The notes under the pieces: generated by a model | The model's input: only the letters and a program-made list of their open reading frames with translations | What the model was told of the DNA's origin: nothing | The model's database searches: none | Part shown: positions 12,260 through 24,500 of the stretch, piece by piece | Numbering within the stretch: position 1 is the stretch's first letter | Layout of the letters: every line of letters starts with the position of its first letter | Translations under genes and position numbers: made by a program | Source of the DNA: Omphiscola glabra | Lineage: Eukaryota; Mollusca; Gastropoda; Lymnaeidae | Direction of reading: 5' to 3' | Length of the DNA: 64,000 bases | Assembly: GCA_964017045.1 (NCBI GenBank) | Contig: OZ024809.1 | Span: 25,970,618 to 26,034,617, forward strand

Positions 12260-15200
12260 CTATTTATAGAGACATTGAGATACGGCGCTGGTCTGAGGAG
12301 ACAATGTCCTGACCTGGTCATCCACGGGAGCCTCGACTTCTCGCCTGACAACAGTTGGGGTCACCGTGCCCCCGGCTTCAGTGCATGACGTGACCTTGTC
12401 GGTGAGGCGCTGGACATCAGTGGTCAGCAGCTTATCTACGATAGCAAAGACAAACATAACGAAGTGAGGGGGGGGGGGGTAGTTTATTTAAGTGCGGTTA
12501 ACTCCAATAATAGATTGACAAAAAACATCTTCAGGAATAACGACAAATTTCCAGTGATTCACAACACACAATCTTGATGGTTCTGAACAGATCTTGCGGG
12601 GGCAATGAAGTGGTGCTCAGGTTATGGACCACAAGACTTGTGGTCCACGGCTCAATGGCCTTATGGTTTACCGGAAGAATATGACATTTGTCCCATTTCA
12701 AAGACATAACGTAATTGTTCATATTTAAGAACTTTTCAAACGAAAAATTCAAAAGTTCAAATATTCATAGCTCGACCAATCAAAACAGTTACAGCGAATG
12801 GTCGCCGGGGATAGGGTTCCACGTGAATTGCAAGCAATTTGTTTTTCAACAAAATCTTGATAACCATGGGCCCGGGGGGTGGGAGGAAAAAGAGGGGGGG
12901 GGTCTAATATTTTATGAGTAATTTTCCAAACCGCCGTGTATAATTTTTTTAGCTTGATAATACTGTAGCTAATTAGCCAAAATAACATATTTAATGTGAT
13001 GGATCAGACTTACAGTCTCTATAAAAATTGTCATTTTTCTGGAGTTCAATCGTCTGGTTCACACACGTTGCTAAGGAAGCCTCCGTCGCCCTGGTCTCCT
13101 CCTGGGCACTTTTGATGTCCGTCTGCTCAGCTGCTGCATTCCTTCTAGCCACCTGCGTCAAAAGTTCAATGATATGCAGACTATGAGCATGATAGTTAAA
13201 CATCCACAATGTCATCAAATCAGTTGGAGAACGGTATTAGGGATGGCTGTAAAATAAACCTCAAACAGGATTCTAACAGCGATAAACTTAAACTGACTGA
13301 AGTGGACAGACCAACAGCAAGTTCCTCATACACTAACTACAGTAACTGACCAATGGTAGTCCCTTACACTGACGACGGAATCAACTGACTGATCAAAGGC
13401 GAGTCACTTACGCTGACCAAAGCGCCTTGAGCCATCTTGCGTCTCCCGACGTACAGGAAAAGGCGCCTCTCACAGCGATCCAACGCCTCCACACGACGCT
13501 TGGCGAATGCCTTCCAATATTTGGATAAGATGGTCAGTTCTGGTGGGCTCCAGGCCCGACTCCCTCTGACCACTGTTTCATCAACCTAAAACAAAACACG
13601 GTGGAATTAGAATCGGAAGTCTGGGGACTGGGAGTTGGAATGGGGCCTATTTTTGACCAGCTCAGTCGCACATTTTGAAGACCTCTTCAATATTTTCCTT
13701 GCACACTGTGCAATTATATGCCTTGCGCATTGTGCAATTATATGCCTTGCGCATTGTGCAGTTATTTGCCTTGTGCACTGTGCAATTATACGCATTGCGC
13801 ACCGTGCAGTTATATGCCTTGCGCACCGTGCAGCTATATTCCTTGCACACTGTGCAATTATATGCCTTGCACACTGTGTAGTTATATGCCTTAAAATGAA
13901 TCGAAGAATACACGAAGCTCTCCAAAAAAGTAACGTGACGATGTTTAATTTTAAAGCAGTCCCAAATAATAAGTCTCTAGAATGTAGGCCTATGTATAGC
14001 TGTAACACTGTGTTCAATAGGCAAACAAAATAATATTCCCAGTAGCAGGCACTCATTGGCGCTCTTATAGAGTGTGTACCGTGAATGGATGTTTTGTAAC
14101 TTTATTACGCAGGAAGTTCAAAGATTGCCACCATTGTTTTTTGCCGACTTATTTCAAGTAATATTATATTCATTCATTATTTCTTCTGAATCAGAATTCC
14201 CCCAACCTTTCTTAGAATATGTACTATCTAGGAGAGATATGTACTATCTGGGGGAGATATGTACTATCTGGGGGAGATATGTACTATCTGGGAGAGATAT
14301 GCCAAACTATCTGGGAGAGATATGTACTATCTGGGAGAGATATGTACTATCTGGGAGAGATATGTACTATCTAGGAGAGATATGTACTATCTGGGAGAGA
14401 TATGTACTATCTGGGAGAGATATGTACTATCTGGGAGAGATATGCCAAACTAACTGGGAGAGATATGTACTATCTGGGAGAGATATGTACTATCTGGGAG
14501 AGATATGCCAAACTATCTGGGAGAGATATGTACTATCTGGGAGAGATATGTACTATCTGGGAAAGATATGTACTATCGGGGAGAGATATGTACTATCTGG
14601 GAGAGATATGTACTATCTGGGAGAGATATGTACTATCTGGGAAAGATATGTACTATCTGGGAGAGATATGTACTATCTGGGAGAGATATGTACTATCTGG
14701 GAGAGATATATACTATCTGGGAGAGATATGTACTATCTGGGAGAGATATGTACTATCTGGGAGAGATATGTACTATCTGGGAGAGATATGTACTATCTGG
14801 GAGAGATATGTACTATCTGGGAGAGATATGCCAAACTATCTGAAGGAACCCGTGAATTATGAAAGCTGGGAACACGTGTACGGGAAATTGTGCACAGTGA
14901 AATGGAACAACATTCTTGTGCACAGTGAAATGGAACAGCATTCTTGTGCACAGTGAAATGGAACAGCATTCTTGTGCACAGTGAAATGGAACAGCATTCT
15001 TGTGCACATCGTTTGTCTGGTCTTTATAGACGGGATAACTCATTTTAATATCTAATTTATGTTCTCAAATTTTTAATGAATAAGAACTAAAACGGGAATT
15101 CAAGTATTTAATTCCATCATTTACTGTGAAAAACTAAAAATATTTAAAAATTATTTTAATTAAGAAAATCGGAAAAGGTCTGTACTCACAGAATCTGCCA

Positions 15201-15929
15201 GAGTATTTGAAGAAACGATGGCTGCAAATGGAATATTGTTGAGATGAGTAGTCGAAAAATAAATTGAGCACAACTAAATGTGGATACAATAACTATAATA
15301 ACAAACAAACAACAAACAGTCTTGCAAACGGTTACCAGGCAGCAGGACTACCGTTTGGTGAGATCAGGGCCGGGGGAGAGGTTTGTTGTTGTTGTTTTGT
15401 GTTTTTTTTTTGGGGGGGGGGGGACTTACGCCTCGGCGCGACTGAAATATTTAATCCGGCCCGCAAGACCTTCTGGGAACTGAATTAATGTTTTCGTAAA
15501 ATGACAAATAGTGATTAATTAGCTGTAAACATCTTTGCAAATATAAAATGTAGCGTAAACTTGACAAACTGTACAAATAATCATCACATTATTCACCGAA
15601 TGTTTAAACATTGCCCCAATGCTTATCTATTATCATTTATTAAAATTGGGTTCAAATTATTGTAAAGAAATCTAGATTCAGATTGCTATAAAAATTAGTA
15701 TTTGGCACACACAAAAAATAACTTCCATGCCAGCATTTACTCATAAAGATTGCCGACGCCTGGACTAGATCAAAGGGCTTTTTCTTAATTATGATGTGCC
15801 TGGAAATGTTATGAACTCAATACATGCAGGTAAGATATCAGTTGTGCGGTAGAATTTACATTTGTTTTTTTTTTAAACTTAAGTCAATATCATACCCAGA
15901 AACACGGCTGACAATACAGAAAAAATCAT
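12260..15929 (-). CDS. Five-exon gene for an unrecognised 184-residue secreted protein
   Basis: Coding exons on the minus strand are 15929-15896, 15221-15190, 13585-13412, 13152-13014 and 12435-12260. Donors read GTATGA, GTGAGT, GTAAGT and GTAAGT, every acceptor ends in AG, and intron phases (1, 0, 0, 1) all agree. The total is 555 nt including TAG. Exon 1 supplies MIFSVLSAVFL and the 32-nt exon 2 completes a signal peptide, with probable cleavage near Ala20 (NTLA|DS). The mature part is hydrophilic and probably alpha-helical (SPPELTILSKYWKAFAKRR, later QRLTDKVTSC). It has four Cys (60, 110, 144, 181) that could form two disulfides, and an N-glycosylation site at NQT 112-114. A TATA box lies about 60 nt upstream of the ATG. 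No transmembrane segment follows the signal, so secretion is likely. I recognise no family and propose no function. The second intron carries three minisatellites. Confidence 0.72.
13698..13892. repeat. 24-bp minisatellite, about 8 copies
   Basis: Units read GTGCAATTATATGCCTTGCG plus CAYT. The 24-bp period keeps several frames open on both strands, and none is a credible gene. It sits in intron 2 of the secreted-protein gene. Confidence 0.92.
14217..14846. repeat. 20-bp minisatellite, about 31 copies
   Basis: The unit is ATGTACTATCTGGGAGAGAT. A 23-bp variant beginning ATGCCAAACT occurs five times at irregular spacing. All three plus frames stay open, because 3 x 20 bp returns to the same frame as a 20-residue peptide repeat. 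The largest frame (262 residues) is a by-product. It lies in intron 2 of the minus-strand secreted-protein gene. Confidence 0.96.
14886..15008. repeat. 28-bp minisatellite, about 4 copies
   Basis: The core is TTGTGCACAGTGAAATGGAA plus CAGCATTC. Copies are almost identical. Confidence 0.93.
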
Positions 15930-15990
15930 CGCTATCTCGCCCTCACAAACCGCCAGAAGCTGAACAAAACATAAGTTACAAGTGCTGTCC

Positions 15991-15998
15991 TTTATATA
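15991..15998 (-). promoter_or_regulatory. TATA box of the secreted-protein gene
   Basis: The minus strand reads CCTATATAAAGGACAG, a close match to the TATA-box consensus, about 60 nt upstream of the ATG at 15929. A start site about 30 nt downstream would give a short 5' UTR of about 30 to 40 nt. Confidence 0.6.
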
Positions 15999-16339
15999 GG
16001 CACCAGTGAGTGTGTGCTTCGATACAATGACAGCGCTTACGAATGGTTCAGGGGACACAATGATGAATATTCCTCATTTACCGCGCGTCTTTTCCAGAAT
16101 TTATTATCTGTCCTTGATTATCTGACGTGCCACGCTCACTAATAAGATGGGGTCACGTGTCCCCTGCAGGCTATAGTACTCTTGCCACACCCAATTCATC
16201 CACAATATTGGATAATGACACTGAAAGACACTCGCGTGGTCATTGTATGTCATCGGATTGACGTCATTTTACAAAAACAGCATACATGTCTCAAATTGAA
16301 GCCTACATATTGACGTCAGCAATGTTTCTATTATTATTA

Positions 16340-17478
16340 CTTTACATTAGTTTACATTACATTACATTACAGTGGTCTTATATAGTGCGGTACCCCAGCT
16401 TAGGGCAGGGCTCACCGTGCTGCACATAAAAATGTTAGCAAACATAATCATAGCATTAAAAAATAACATAAATTTATTTAATTTCAGTTAAAAAAACATC
16501 TGTATAAAACCCCAAAAAAAAAAAAATGTGTTTTCACCCCACCCATTCCAGAAATATTTACAAGTCAATCCATGGACGGCACCCAGCAGCATCGAAATCG
16601 GTCAGAGGAAATCAGTCGGGATAGTAGAGCTTAAAGAGATGTGTTTTGATTGCAGTTTTGAAGGCTGGGTTGGTCGGTATATTGCGGATGTGTAGTGGGA
16701 GAAAATTCCATTGTTTTGGGGCGCAGAAAGATAAAGATCGCTCGTCATATGTTTTAGTGCGTGTTCTGGGAACAGAAGAATAGGCGCGTCTGCGTGGGAG
16801 CGAAAATATCGAAGGGGTGAATAGACAGAAAGACGTTCGGTTAAATAGGAGGGGCAGGAATCCGAGAAAATTTTCTGGCAGAGAACAGAGAGTTTGTAGT
16901 CAATGCGTGCCTGTAAAGAGAGTAGTTGAAGTGAGTGAAGTAGTGGAGTAATTTGATCACGTTTTCTTGTCTTTAGAACTAACCTACCAGCTTAGTTTTG
17001 AACCTTTTGTAGTTTTTCTATGAAATATTTTGTTGAACCTGATAGCTCTTGTGAAATATTTTGGTGAAACTGTTGCAATAGTCAAGACGAGTGAGAACAA
17101 GAACACAGACTAGTGTTTTTGTTGCGCAACTGTGAGGTAGTGGCGGATGGAGCAGATCTGACGGATAGCGGTGTATGCAGAGCTACAACTGTGAGAGATA
17201 TGTTTATCATGAGACATGTTGTTAGAATATAATCAAGATTCCAAGCAGAGGATTAAACTGTATGTGGGAGTTACCTACTTGAAACTAGGTGGGGAGAGCT
17301 GGGGCAGAGGATGGTTTGTGATCGTGAATAAGGAGTGCGTCCGTTTTGTCATCGTTAAGCTTCCACTTGATGAGTGTCATCCATGACCTGACATCACCAA
17401 TACGCTCCCGCAAAGTCTGGACAGCGGAATCGACAAGAGAGGGACGGGTGTGCTTGTATAGCGGCGTGTCATCTCCGA
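16340..17478 (-). mobile_element. Dead CR1-like LINE, RT catalytic box to 3' end
   Basis: Reading the minus strand from 17478, fragments in shifting frames give FGDDTPLYKH (the catalytic DD box region), RERIGDVRSWM, KWKLNDDKTDALLI, then SLSFCAPKQWNFLPLHIRNI and AFKTAIKTHLFKLYYPD before a stop. This is the known order at the end of CR1-like reverse transcriptases. Several stops and frameshifts kill it. About 200 bp of 3' UTR end in a TGTAA-type tail around 16345-16370. It is 5'-truncated at about 17478. Confidence 0.85.
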
Positions 17479-17737
17479 ATGTTTATTTTTATTATTTGAA
17501 GAAAAAAACTGGCCAAACAAAAATGACTGCAGCGTGTGAACTTCGCATCTACTAAAGTTACTTATCCATTCAAGTAACACAGTCTCCCAATTAGCACAAA
17601 CTTCTGGGAATTTTGATTTTGCCAATGGCACACAACGTTAAAGCCAAACATACAAAACTAGAGAATTATCCTTTATGATAGCTACATTTGAATGCCATCA
17701 TGTGCAACATGTTGATTGCAAATTGTCAGCGCTTAAG

Positions 17738-17934
17738 CAATGGTTCTCAACCTTCCTGATACCGCGACCCTTTAATACAGTTCCCATTGTTATGGCGACG
17801 CCCATCCACAAAATTATTTTCGATGCTACGTCATAACCGTATAGTATATGTGTTTTCTGATGGTCTTAGGCGACCCCTGGGAAAGGGTCGTGCGACCCCC
17901 AAAAAGGTCGCGACCCACAGGTTGAGAACCGCTG
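17738..17934 (-). mobile_element. hAT non-autonomous element, SPIN-like (copy 1)
   Basis: The terminal inverted repeats are CAATGGTTCTCAACCTTCC on the left and GGTTGAGAACCGCTG on the right. Inside are GGTCTTAGGCGACCCCTGG and GGTCGCGACCCACAG, which match my memory of the non-autonomous SPIN (hAT) family. The flanks share GCTTAAG, seven of the eight bases expected of a hAT target duplication. At 197 bp it has no coding capacity. Confidence 0.8.
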
Positions 17935-18258
17935 GCTTAAGGGAATAACTAAAAACAATTGGCTATCAAGGTCAGGTCCTGTCATTGCCTGACTAGCCTC
18001 CCAATTCTTTCCTCTGTGAACTGTCCATGAAACTACGTGAGATATTGAGGATGCTATTATTGACTGAGTGATTGATAGAGTGCACTGACGCAGCGATGAC
18101 TACGATAGGGTTGGTTGACCATCTACAGCGTGGCAATCGTTAAATAGTTGTTGTCTCTGCTAAGCTCCATTCCATTGATCGGCGAATCGCGGCTCTTGAA
18201 TAAACGAATAGATGCCACGCTTTTAAAAAAACTGAATGTTAAAGAACATTTAAACAAT

Positions 18259-18580
18259 CTGTCCCTAACTGTCCCTAACTGCCCCTAACTGCCTCTAACT
18301 GCCCCTAACTGTCCCTAACTGCCCCAAACTGCCTCTAACTGCCCCTAACTGTCCGTAATTGCCCCTAACTGTCCCTAACTGTCCTTAACTGCCTCTAACT
18401 GCCCCTAACTGTCCCTAACTGCCCCAAACTGCCTCTAACTGCCCCTAACTGTCCGTAATTGCCCCTAACTGTCCCTAAATGCCCCTAACTGCCTCTAACT
18501 GTCCCTAACTGTCCCTAACTGTCCCTAACTGCCCCTAACTGCCTCTAACTGTCCCTAACTGTCCTTAACTGCAGCTCCAA
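18259..18580. repeat. 10-bp array with a CCCTAA core, about 32 copies
   Basis: Units read CTGTCCCTAA, CTGCCCCTAA or CTGCCTCTAA. Many contain CCCTAA, the animal telomere motif, but with a four-base spacer, so this is a decamer minisatellite and not a telomere tract. Blocks of about 120 bp recur, indicating higher-order duplication. Confidence 0.93.
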
Positions 18581-18856
18581 AAATATCTTAGCAGATACAA
18601 GTTATATGAATGACTCCTCAGTCAAAAAGGACATTTGTTACAACATTTCTCTGACATAGGACATTTGTTACAACATTTCTCTGACAATGTTGATAATATT
18701 GAGCGAGAAGAACAACAGCCTACAACATTCTACAAGACCATAACAGCCTTTTATTTTCAAATTTGATTTAAAAGTTTCAGGGGTACAGCTTACGTCAAGC
18801 AGTTGGTACGTTGATAAAAAAAAAAGTATCCAGACTTTGGTGATATTAATCTCACA

Positions 18857-19035
18857 AGTGAACTGAGACACTTCAATGACTAGGTAACTGAGACACTTCA
18901 ATGACTAGGGAACTGAGACACTTCAATGACTAGGTAACTGAGACACTTCAATGACTAGGTAACTGAGACACTTCAATGACTAGGTAACTGAGACACTTCA
19001 ATGACTAGGTAACTGAGACACTTCAATGATTATGT
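18857..19035. repeat. 25-bp minisatellite, about 7 copies
   Basis: The core is AACTGAGACACTTCAATGAC plus TAGGT. Copies are nearly identical. A two-copy repeat of about 31 bp (CATTTGTTACAACATTTCTC) lies just upstream at 18629-18686. Confidence 0.93.
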
Positions 19036-20340
19036 AAAGCAGAATTATCCAGAAAAATAACATTGTTAACACACAGATTTGTATCAAATCATCTTTCAAG
19101 ACAAGATGGAGTTAGTTTTCGCAAATATTAAAGCAAAAATAGTTCGACTATTCCGGTGTTTAATGAATACACTTTTTACAAGGGAAAGATCACGTTTCAC
19201 AAAAATCATGTTCACAAAGATCATGTTCACAAAGATCATGTTCACAAAGATCGTAGAGAGTGACAAGTTACGTAGCACATCTTTAGAGAAATCAAAGGGA
19301 GGGGAGGGCAATGTTTCAAGATGCAACTTAGGGCCTTTTAGTTTTAGAGCGTTATATAACAGAATTATTTCTGTAATTTTTGTAAGCACATTGTTTTTTA
19401 ATTTTTCCAAAAAAAAAAATGTTATTTGAAATTATTTATCCATATTTTTCATTTTATTATTTCTGAATATATTTTCTGGCTCCGCCGCCGAGTAGCCGTA
19501 TGCACTTATTACTTGAGCAACTATTTTAAGAAAACTGCCTGCATCTGTGGTATTTCTCTGCATCTGTTGTATTTCTTTGCATCTGTTGCACACATAATAA
19601 CAGAAATGCCTAGGCCTTAACGCGTTCAATAACCCCGCGAATTGTAAAGCAGAGACAGTCTGGACGTGTCCGAAGATCAATACCTTATCACACACAATGA
19701 TTTCATACCTGAAAAACAAAGCTGTCCAGGTGAGTTAGCTACCTAAATTTTTTTAAGAAGCTGTGTTGAAGTTGTTGTTTGATTGCATAGATAGCCAAGC
19801 CGGGGCGCTCTGAACTCTATTTAATGTAATGCATCTCTAGATTGGATTAAATTCTTAAATCAAAGCTGTAAGTAGGTCTATATAGGTCTATGTATGTGTA
19901 TGTAGGTCTATGTATGTGTATGTAGGTCTATTTATGTGCATGTAAGTCTATATAGGTCTATGTAGTAATATTTCAGCTCAGTAACCCGTTACTGTCAAAT
20001 ATAGCAAAGCAAATTTTCAAATTCATCTTTGAATATGTTCTGCTTCATCTTTGAACATGTTCTGCCACTATCTCTCTTTTTTCTTTCTCAATCTCTTTAT
20101 CTCCCCCCCCATCCCCCATTCTTTTTCATGCCCTTTCTCTCTATCTCCACTTCTCTCTGTCTCTCTTCTCCCTTTCACAATCTCTTTGTCTCTCGCCGCT
20201 CCCCCTCCCAAAATATCAACAATACTTTGAGAATTGCTGTTCTTATTTAAAATTAATGATAATTATTTCTTGGGGTGTAACACTTAAACATAAATATTTA
20301 TTGTCTTAATCTACTAAACTGACCAATTGTATCTTAACTG
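19036..20340. other. Non-coding stretch with two short arrays
   Basis: No gene supported. A 15-bp array (AAAGATCATGTTCAC, about 4 copies) lies at 19195-19253. A TATGTAGGTC-type repeat lies at 19871-19965. Pyrimidine-rich sequence lies at about 20065-20210. Confidence 0.55.
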
Positions 20341-20345
20341 TAAGA

Positions 20346-20742
20346 CAAAATCAGTGGTGTCTAATAAGATCAAAAATATATCAGTGGTGTCTAATAAGAC
20401 CAAAATATATCAGTGGTGTGTAATAAGACTACAATTATATCAGTGGTGTCTAATAAGACCAAAAATGTATCAGTGGTGTCTAATAAGACAAAAAATATAT
20501 CAGTGTTGTGTAATAAGACAAAAAATATATCAGTGGTGTCTAATAGGACCAAAAATATATCAGTGGTGTCTAATAAGACCAAAAATATATCAGTGGTGTC
20601 TAATAGGACCAAAAATATATCAGTGGTGTCTAATAAGACCAAATTATATCAGTGGTGTCTAATAAGACCAAAAATATATCAGTGGTGTCTAATAAGACCA
20701 AAAATATATTAGTGGTCTAATAAGACCAAAATTATATCAATA
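20346..20742. repeat. 30-bp minisatellite, about 13 copies
   Basis: The core is ATCAGTGGTGTCTAATAAGA plus CCAAAAATAT. Open frames on both strands come from the 30-bp period. A two-copy 33-bp repeat (TATTTTATTACAAAC) follows at about 20750-20820. Confidence 0.94.
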
Positions 20743-21017
20743 ATATTTTTTTAAATATTTTATTACAAACCATAGTAAATAACTTCAAATATTTTATTAC
20801 AAACAATAGTACATAACTTCTCAGCGACTAAATTTCTTTTATATAGGCTACCGATGAAATCTTGGTTATAAAATCTTTTTTTTTTTCTCTTTTGTCAAAA
20901 GGTGTGATGTTTAATATTTCAGTCTATAGTAGACATGTTTACCCCTGGGTTAGTGTCAAAGTTGTTTTCATCCATCAAAAAAAAACAACAAAAAAAACGT
21001 AGTTTAAAGCTCTAAAG

Positions 21018-21188
21018 CAGCGGTTCTCAACCTGTGGGTCGCGACCCCTTTGGGGGGGGGGTGGGGTCAAACGACCCTTTCACAAGGGCGCCTAAGAACA
21101 TTGGAAAACACTTTTTTGTCATTGAGGTCGCCACAACATGAGTAACTGTATTTAAGGGTCGCGGAATTAGGAAGGCTGAGAACCACTG
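21018..21188 (+). mobile_element. hAT non-autonomous element, SPIN-like (copy 2)
   Basis: The left end is CAGCGGTTCTCAACCTGTGG and the right end AAGGCTGAGAACCACTG. It is flanked by a perfect 8-bp target duplication, CTCTAAAG, at 21010-21017 and 21189-21196. An 8-bp duplication and CAG...CTG ends are diagnostic of hAT. The GTCGCGACCCCTTTGG and GTCGCCACAACATGAG blocks match SPIN as I remember it. It has no coding capacity. Confidence 0.88.
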
Positions 21189-21573
21189 CTCTAAAGAGTA
21201 GTTTGGTCAATTAACGGGATGGGTGGGGATTTTTTGACGGATATCGTTCTTATTTGTTTACTTACGAAGTTAACACAAAAAGTGCTGTATCTTTTTACTG
21301 AAAACACCCAAATTATTTATATTTTATTACAAAGAACCCAAAGAAACGAAAAAACTCCCGAAACCGTAGTTTTTATTTTAGGCTGCACCTATAGGTACAC
21401 AGGTACCAGAATTGAGAGGGTGGGATTAAAAAACGATTTAAAATATTATTGCTGGGTTTGTGAGACGAAATGAGGTATCAAATGAAAGATAATTGAATGT
21501 AGGCCCTGCTTTACGTTTGTAAACTTAATTCTTCATTTTAACTAAAAGAAACTACTACAAATGACATACGAAT

Positions 21574-24500
21574 CTTCTTCTTTCGCCTTTTCGTCCTCGA
21601 GGAACAGCAGCCGATCTTCATCGACGTCTGTGATTAGGACATAGGCCGCCTACAAGAGCCCCCCAGGCATCACGATCCTGAGCCAATCTCTCCAGCCTCC
21701 CCCAAGTGTGGCCAAGTTTCTTGGTATCCGCCTCCACTTCACGGCGCCAAGTGTTCTTAGGCCTGCCTCTTTTCCGTTTTCCTTGAGGGTTCCAATTCAA
21801 GGCTTGTCTAGTTATGCTGGAGGCAGGTTTCCTGAGCGTATGGCCAATCCATCTCCATCTTCTCTGGAGGATCTCTTGTTCTACAGGTTCTTGCTTTGTC
21901 CGCTGCCACAGTTTCTGGTTGCTGATTCTGTCGGGCCAATGAATCCCGAGAATCCTTCTTAAGCAGTTATTGATGAAGGACTGGATTCTCTTCATATTCC
22001 CAGCAGTGATTCTCCATGTTTCTGCACCATACAGTAAAACCGGTTTCACCATTGTGTTGAAGGTTCTGATCTTCAGTTTGGTATTTAGGTGTTTGGAGGC
22101 CCAGACATTTTTTAGTTGTTGGAAGGCTGCCCGTGCCTTTCCTACCCTCATTTTGATGTCAGCATCTGTCCCACCTTGCTTGTCCACGATGCTGCCAAGG
22201 TAGACAAAGCTCTCTACCTCCTCGAGCGCTTCCTCTTTGAGCCTGATGGGTGCTGTATTGGTAGCGGCATTGACCTTGAGGACCTTGCTCTTCCCCTTGT
22301 GAATATTAAGACCAATACGTGCAGAAGTGTCTGCAATATTTCTGGTCTTCTCCTGCATCTGTTGTTGGGTATGGGAGAGAAGGGCAAGATCGTCAGCAAA
22401 ATCGAGGTCATCAAGCTGGTCCCACAAGGTCCATTGAATACCATTCCGCTTCTGTTGTGTGGAAGTTTTCATCACCCAGTCAATAGCCAATAGGAACAGG
22501 AAAGGCGAAAGCAAACATCCCTGCCTCACACCGGTCTTCACCTGGAAAGCATCCGTCACCTGTTGTCCGTGGACCACTCGGCAGGTCATCCCCTCGTAAG
22601 AGTTTCTGATCAAGTCCGTGATTTTCCGCGGGACTCCATAATGTCTCAACAGTCTCCAGAGGGTTTGCCTATCCACACTGTCAAAGGCTTTCTCGTAGTC
22701 AACGAAGTTGATGTAGAGGGGTGAGTTCCATTCCAGGGATTGCTCTAGGATGATGCGCAGTGTTGCAATTTGGTCAGTACAGGATCTGTTGGTCCGGAAG
22801 CCAGCCTGTTGGTCCCGCAGCAGGGGGTCAACAGTTTCTTTCATTCTGTTGAGTAGTACGCGGTTGAAAACCTTGCCTGGGATAGACAGTAAGGTGATCC
22901 CTCTATAGTTGGAGCAGGAGCTTAAGTCCCCCTTTTTGGGGATTTTAATGAGATATCCCTCCTTCCACTCCGTAGGTACCTGTTCCTCCTCCCAGATCTT
23001 CAAGAACAGTGGGTGAAGCATATCTACACTGGTGTGCACGTCAGCCTTCAGTGCCTCTGCTGGGATGCCATCCGGTCCTGCAGCCTTGCCATTTTTAAGT
23101 TGTTTGATGGCAATACGGATCTCTTCTTTGGTGGGTGCGTTGCAGTCAATAGCCAGGTCACTGTCAGCTGGCTGAATATCTGGTGGGTTACTTGGCTCTG
23201 GCCTGTTTAGAAGTTCCTCAAAGTGTTCTTTCCATCTGGCTCTCTGTTGCTCCTCATTTGGTATGCTCTTACCATCTTTGTCCTTCACTGGTCTCTCTGG
23301 CTTCCTGAACTTTCCAGACAACTTCTTGATGGTAGCGAACAATTCCCGCATATTTCCTTGGTAGGCTGCTTCTTCCGCTTCTTTGGCAAGCATGTCTACA
23401 AAGTTCCTTTTGTCCCTCTTAGCGCTTTTCTTTACTTTCTTATTTGCCTCTGAGTACTCCTTTTGGAACCTAACTTTCTGCGCTCGTGTACGGCTGTTGT
23501 TAATTTCTGCCTTCTTCCCTTTTCTCTCTTCTATCACTTTCAATGTATCTGCTGTTATCCATTCTTTGTGTGTATGTTTCTTGTTTCCCAACACTTCCTG
23601 ACATGTTGATTTGACTGCTTTCTTTACTCCCTGCCACTTTCCATCGATCGTCTCGTCTCCTAGCAGTTCCTGTAGGACTTGGAACTTGTTGGACAGAGTG
23701 ATCCTGAACTCTTCCTGTTTGGCCTTATCTTTCAAGAGGGGGGTGTTGTAGCGCAACCTATATGATGTCTGTTCAGTGTAGTGCCTTTTCAGTTTTAGTC
23801 TCAGCCGGGCCACTAGAAGATGGTGGTCTGAGGCAACGTCAGCTCCTCTTCTGACACGTTCATCTTGGAGAGATCGCCTGAATTTTTTCCCAATACACAC
23901 ATGATCTATTTGGTTCATCGTTTGGAGGTCCGGTGAAACCCATGTGGCCTTGTGTATCCTCCTGTGTTGGAATAAGCTCCCGCCTATGACTAGATTTGTT
24001 GTGGCACATAGGTCGGCAAATCTTTCTCCGTTATCATTCATTTCTCCTATCCCCTGTCGCCCCATGGCTTCTTCATAGCCCGTGTTGTCACTGCCGATCT
24101 TGGCATTGAGATCTCCTATGAGGATGACAATGTTTCGCCTAGGGCGACCCTGGGTAATAATAAGCAATCTGTTGTAGAATTCATCTTTGTCTTCCTCCTC
24201 ACTTTCGTTTGTTGGTGCGTAGCACTGGATAACATCCAAATTGATTCTGTGTTTTTTGGTCCGAAAGGTTGCTGTGAGTATTCTAGGCCCATGCGCCTCC
24301 CATCCAATGAGTGCTCCTTGGGCTGCCCTGGATATCATCAGGGCCACGCCCAGAGTGTGTGGTGCATCGTCACTCTCGTGCCCTGAGAATAACAGCATCT
24401 CTCCTGAGGCTAGTCTCTTCTGTCCGCACCCGATCCATCTTGCCTCGCTGATTCGTAGTATTGCGAGGTTATAGTTCCTCATCTCAGCGGCTACTTGTGC

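Noticed and set aside
14074..14862. 262-codon open frame
   Set aside because: It lies almost wholly in a 20-bp tandem array, and equivalent frames are open in all three phases. Only the first 50 residues are unique, with no coding evidence.
19696..19730. Possible plus-strand first exon MISYLKNKAVQ followed by donor GTGAGT
   Set aside because: There is a good donor but no upstream promoter, no downstream exon in phase and no recognisable protein.
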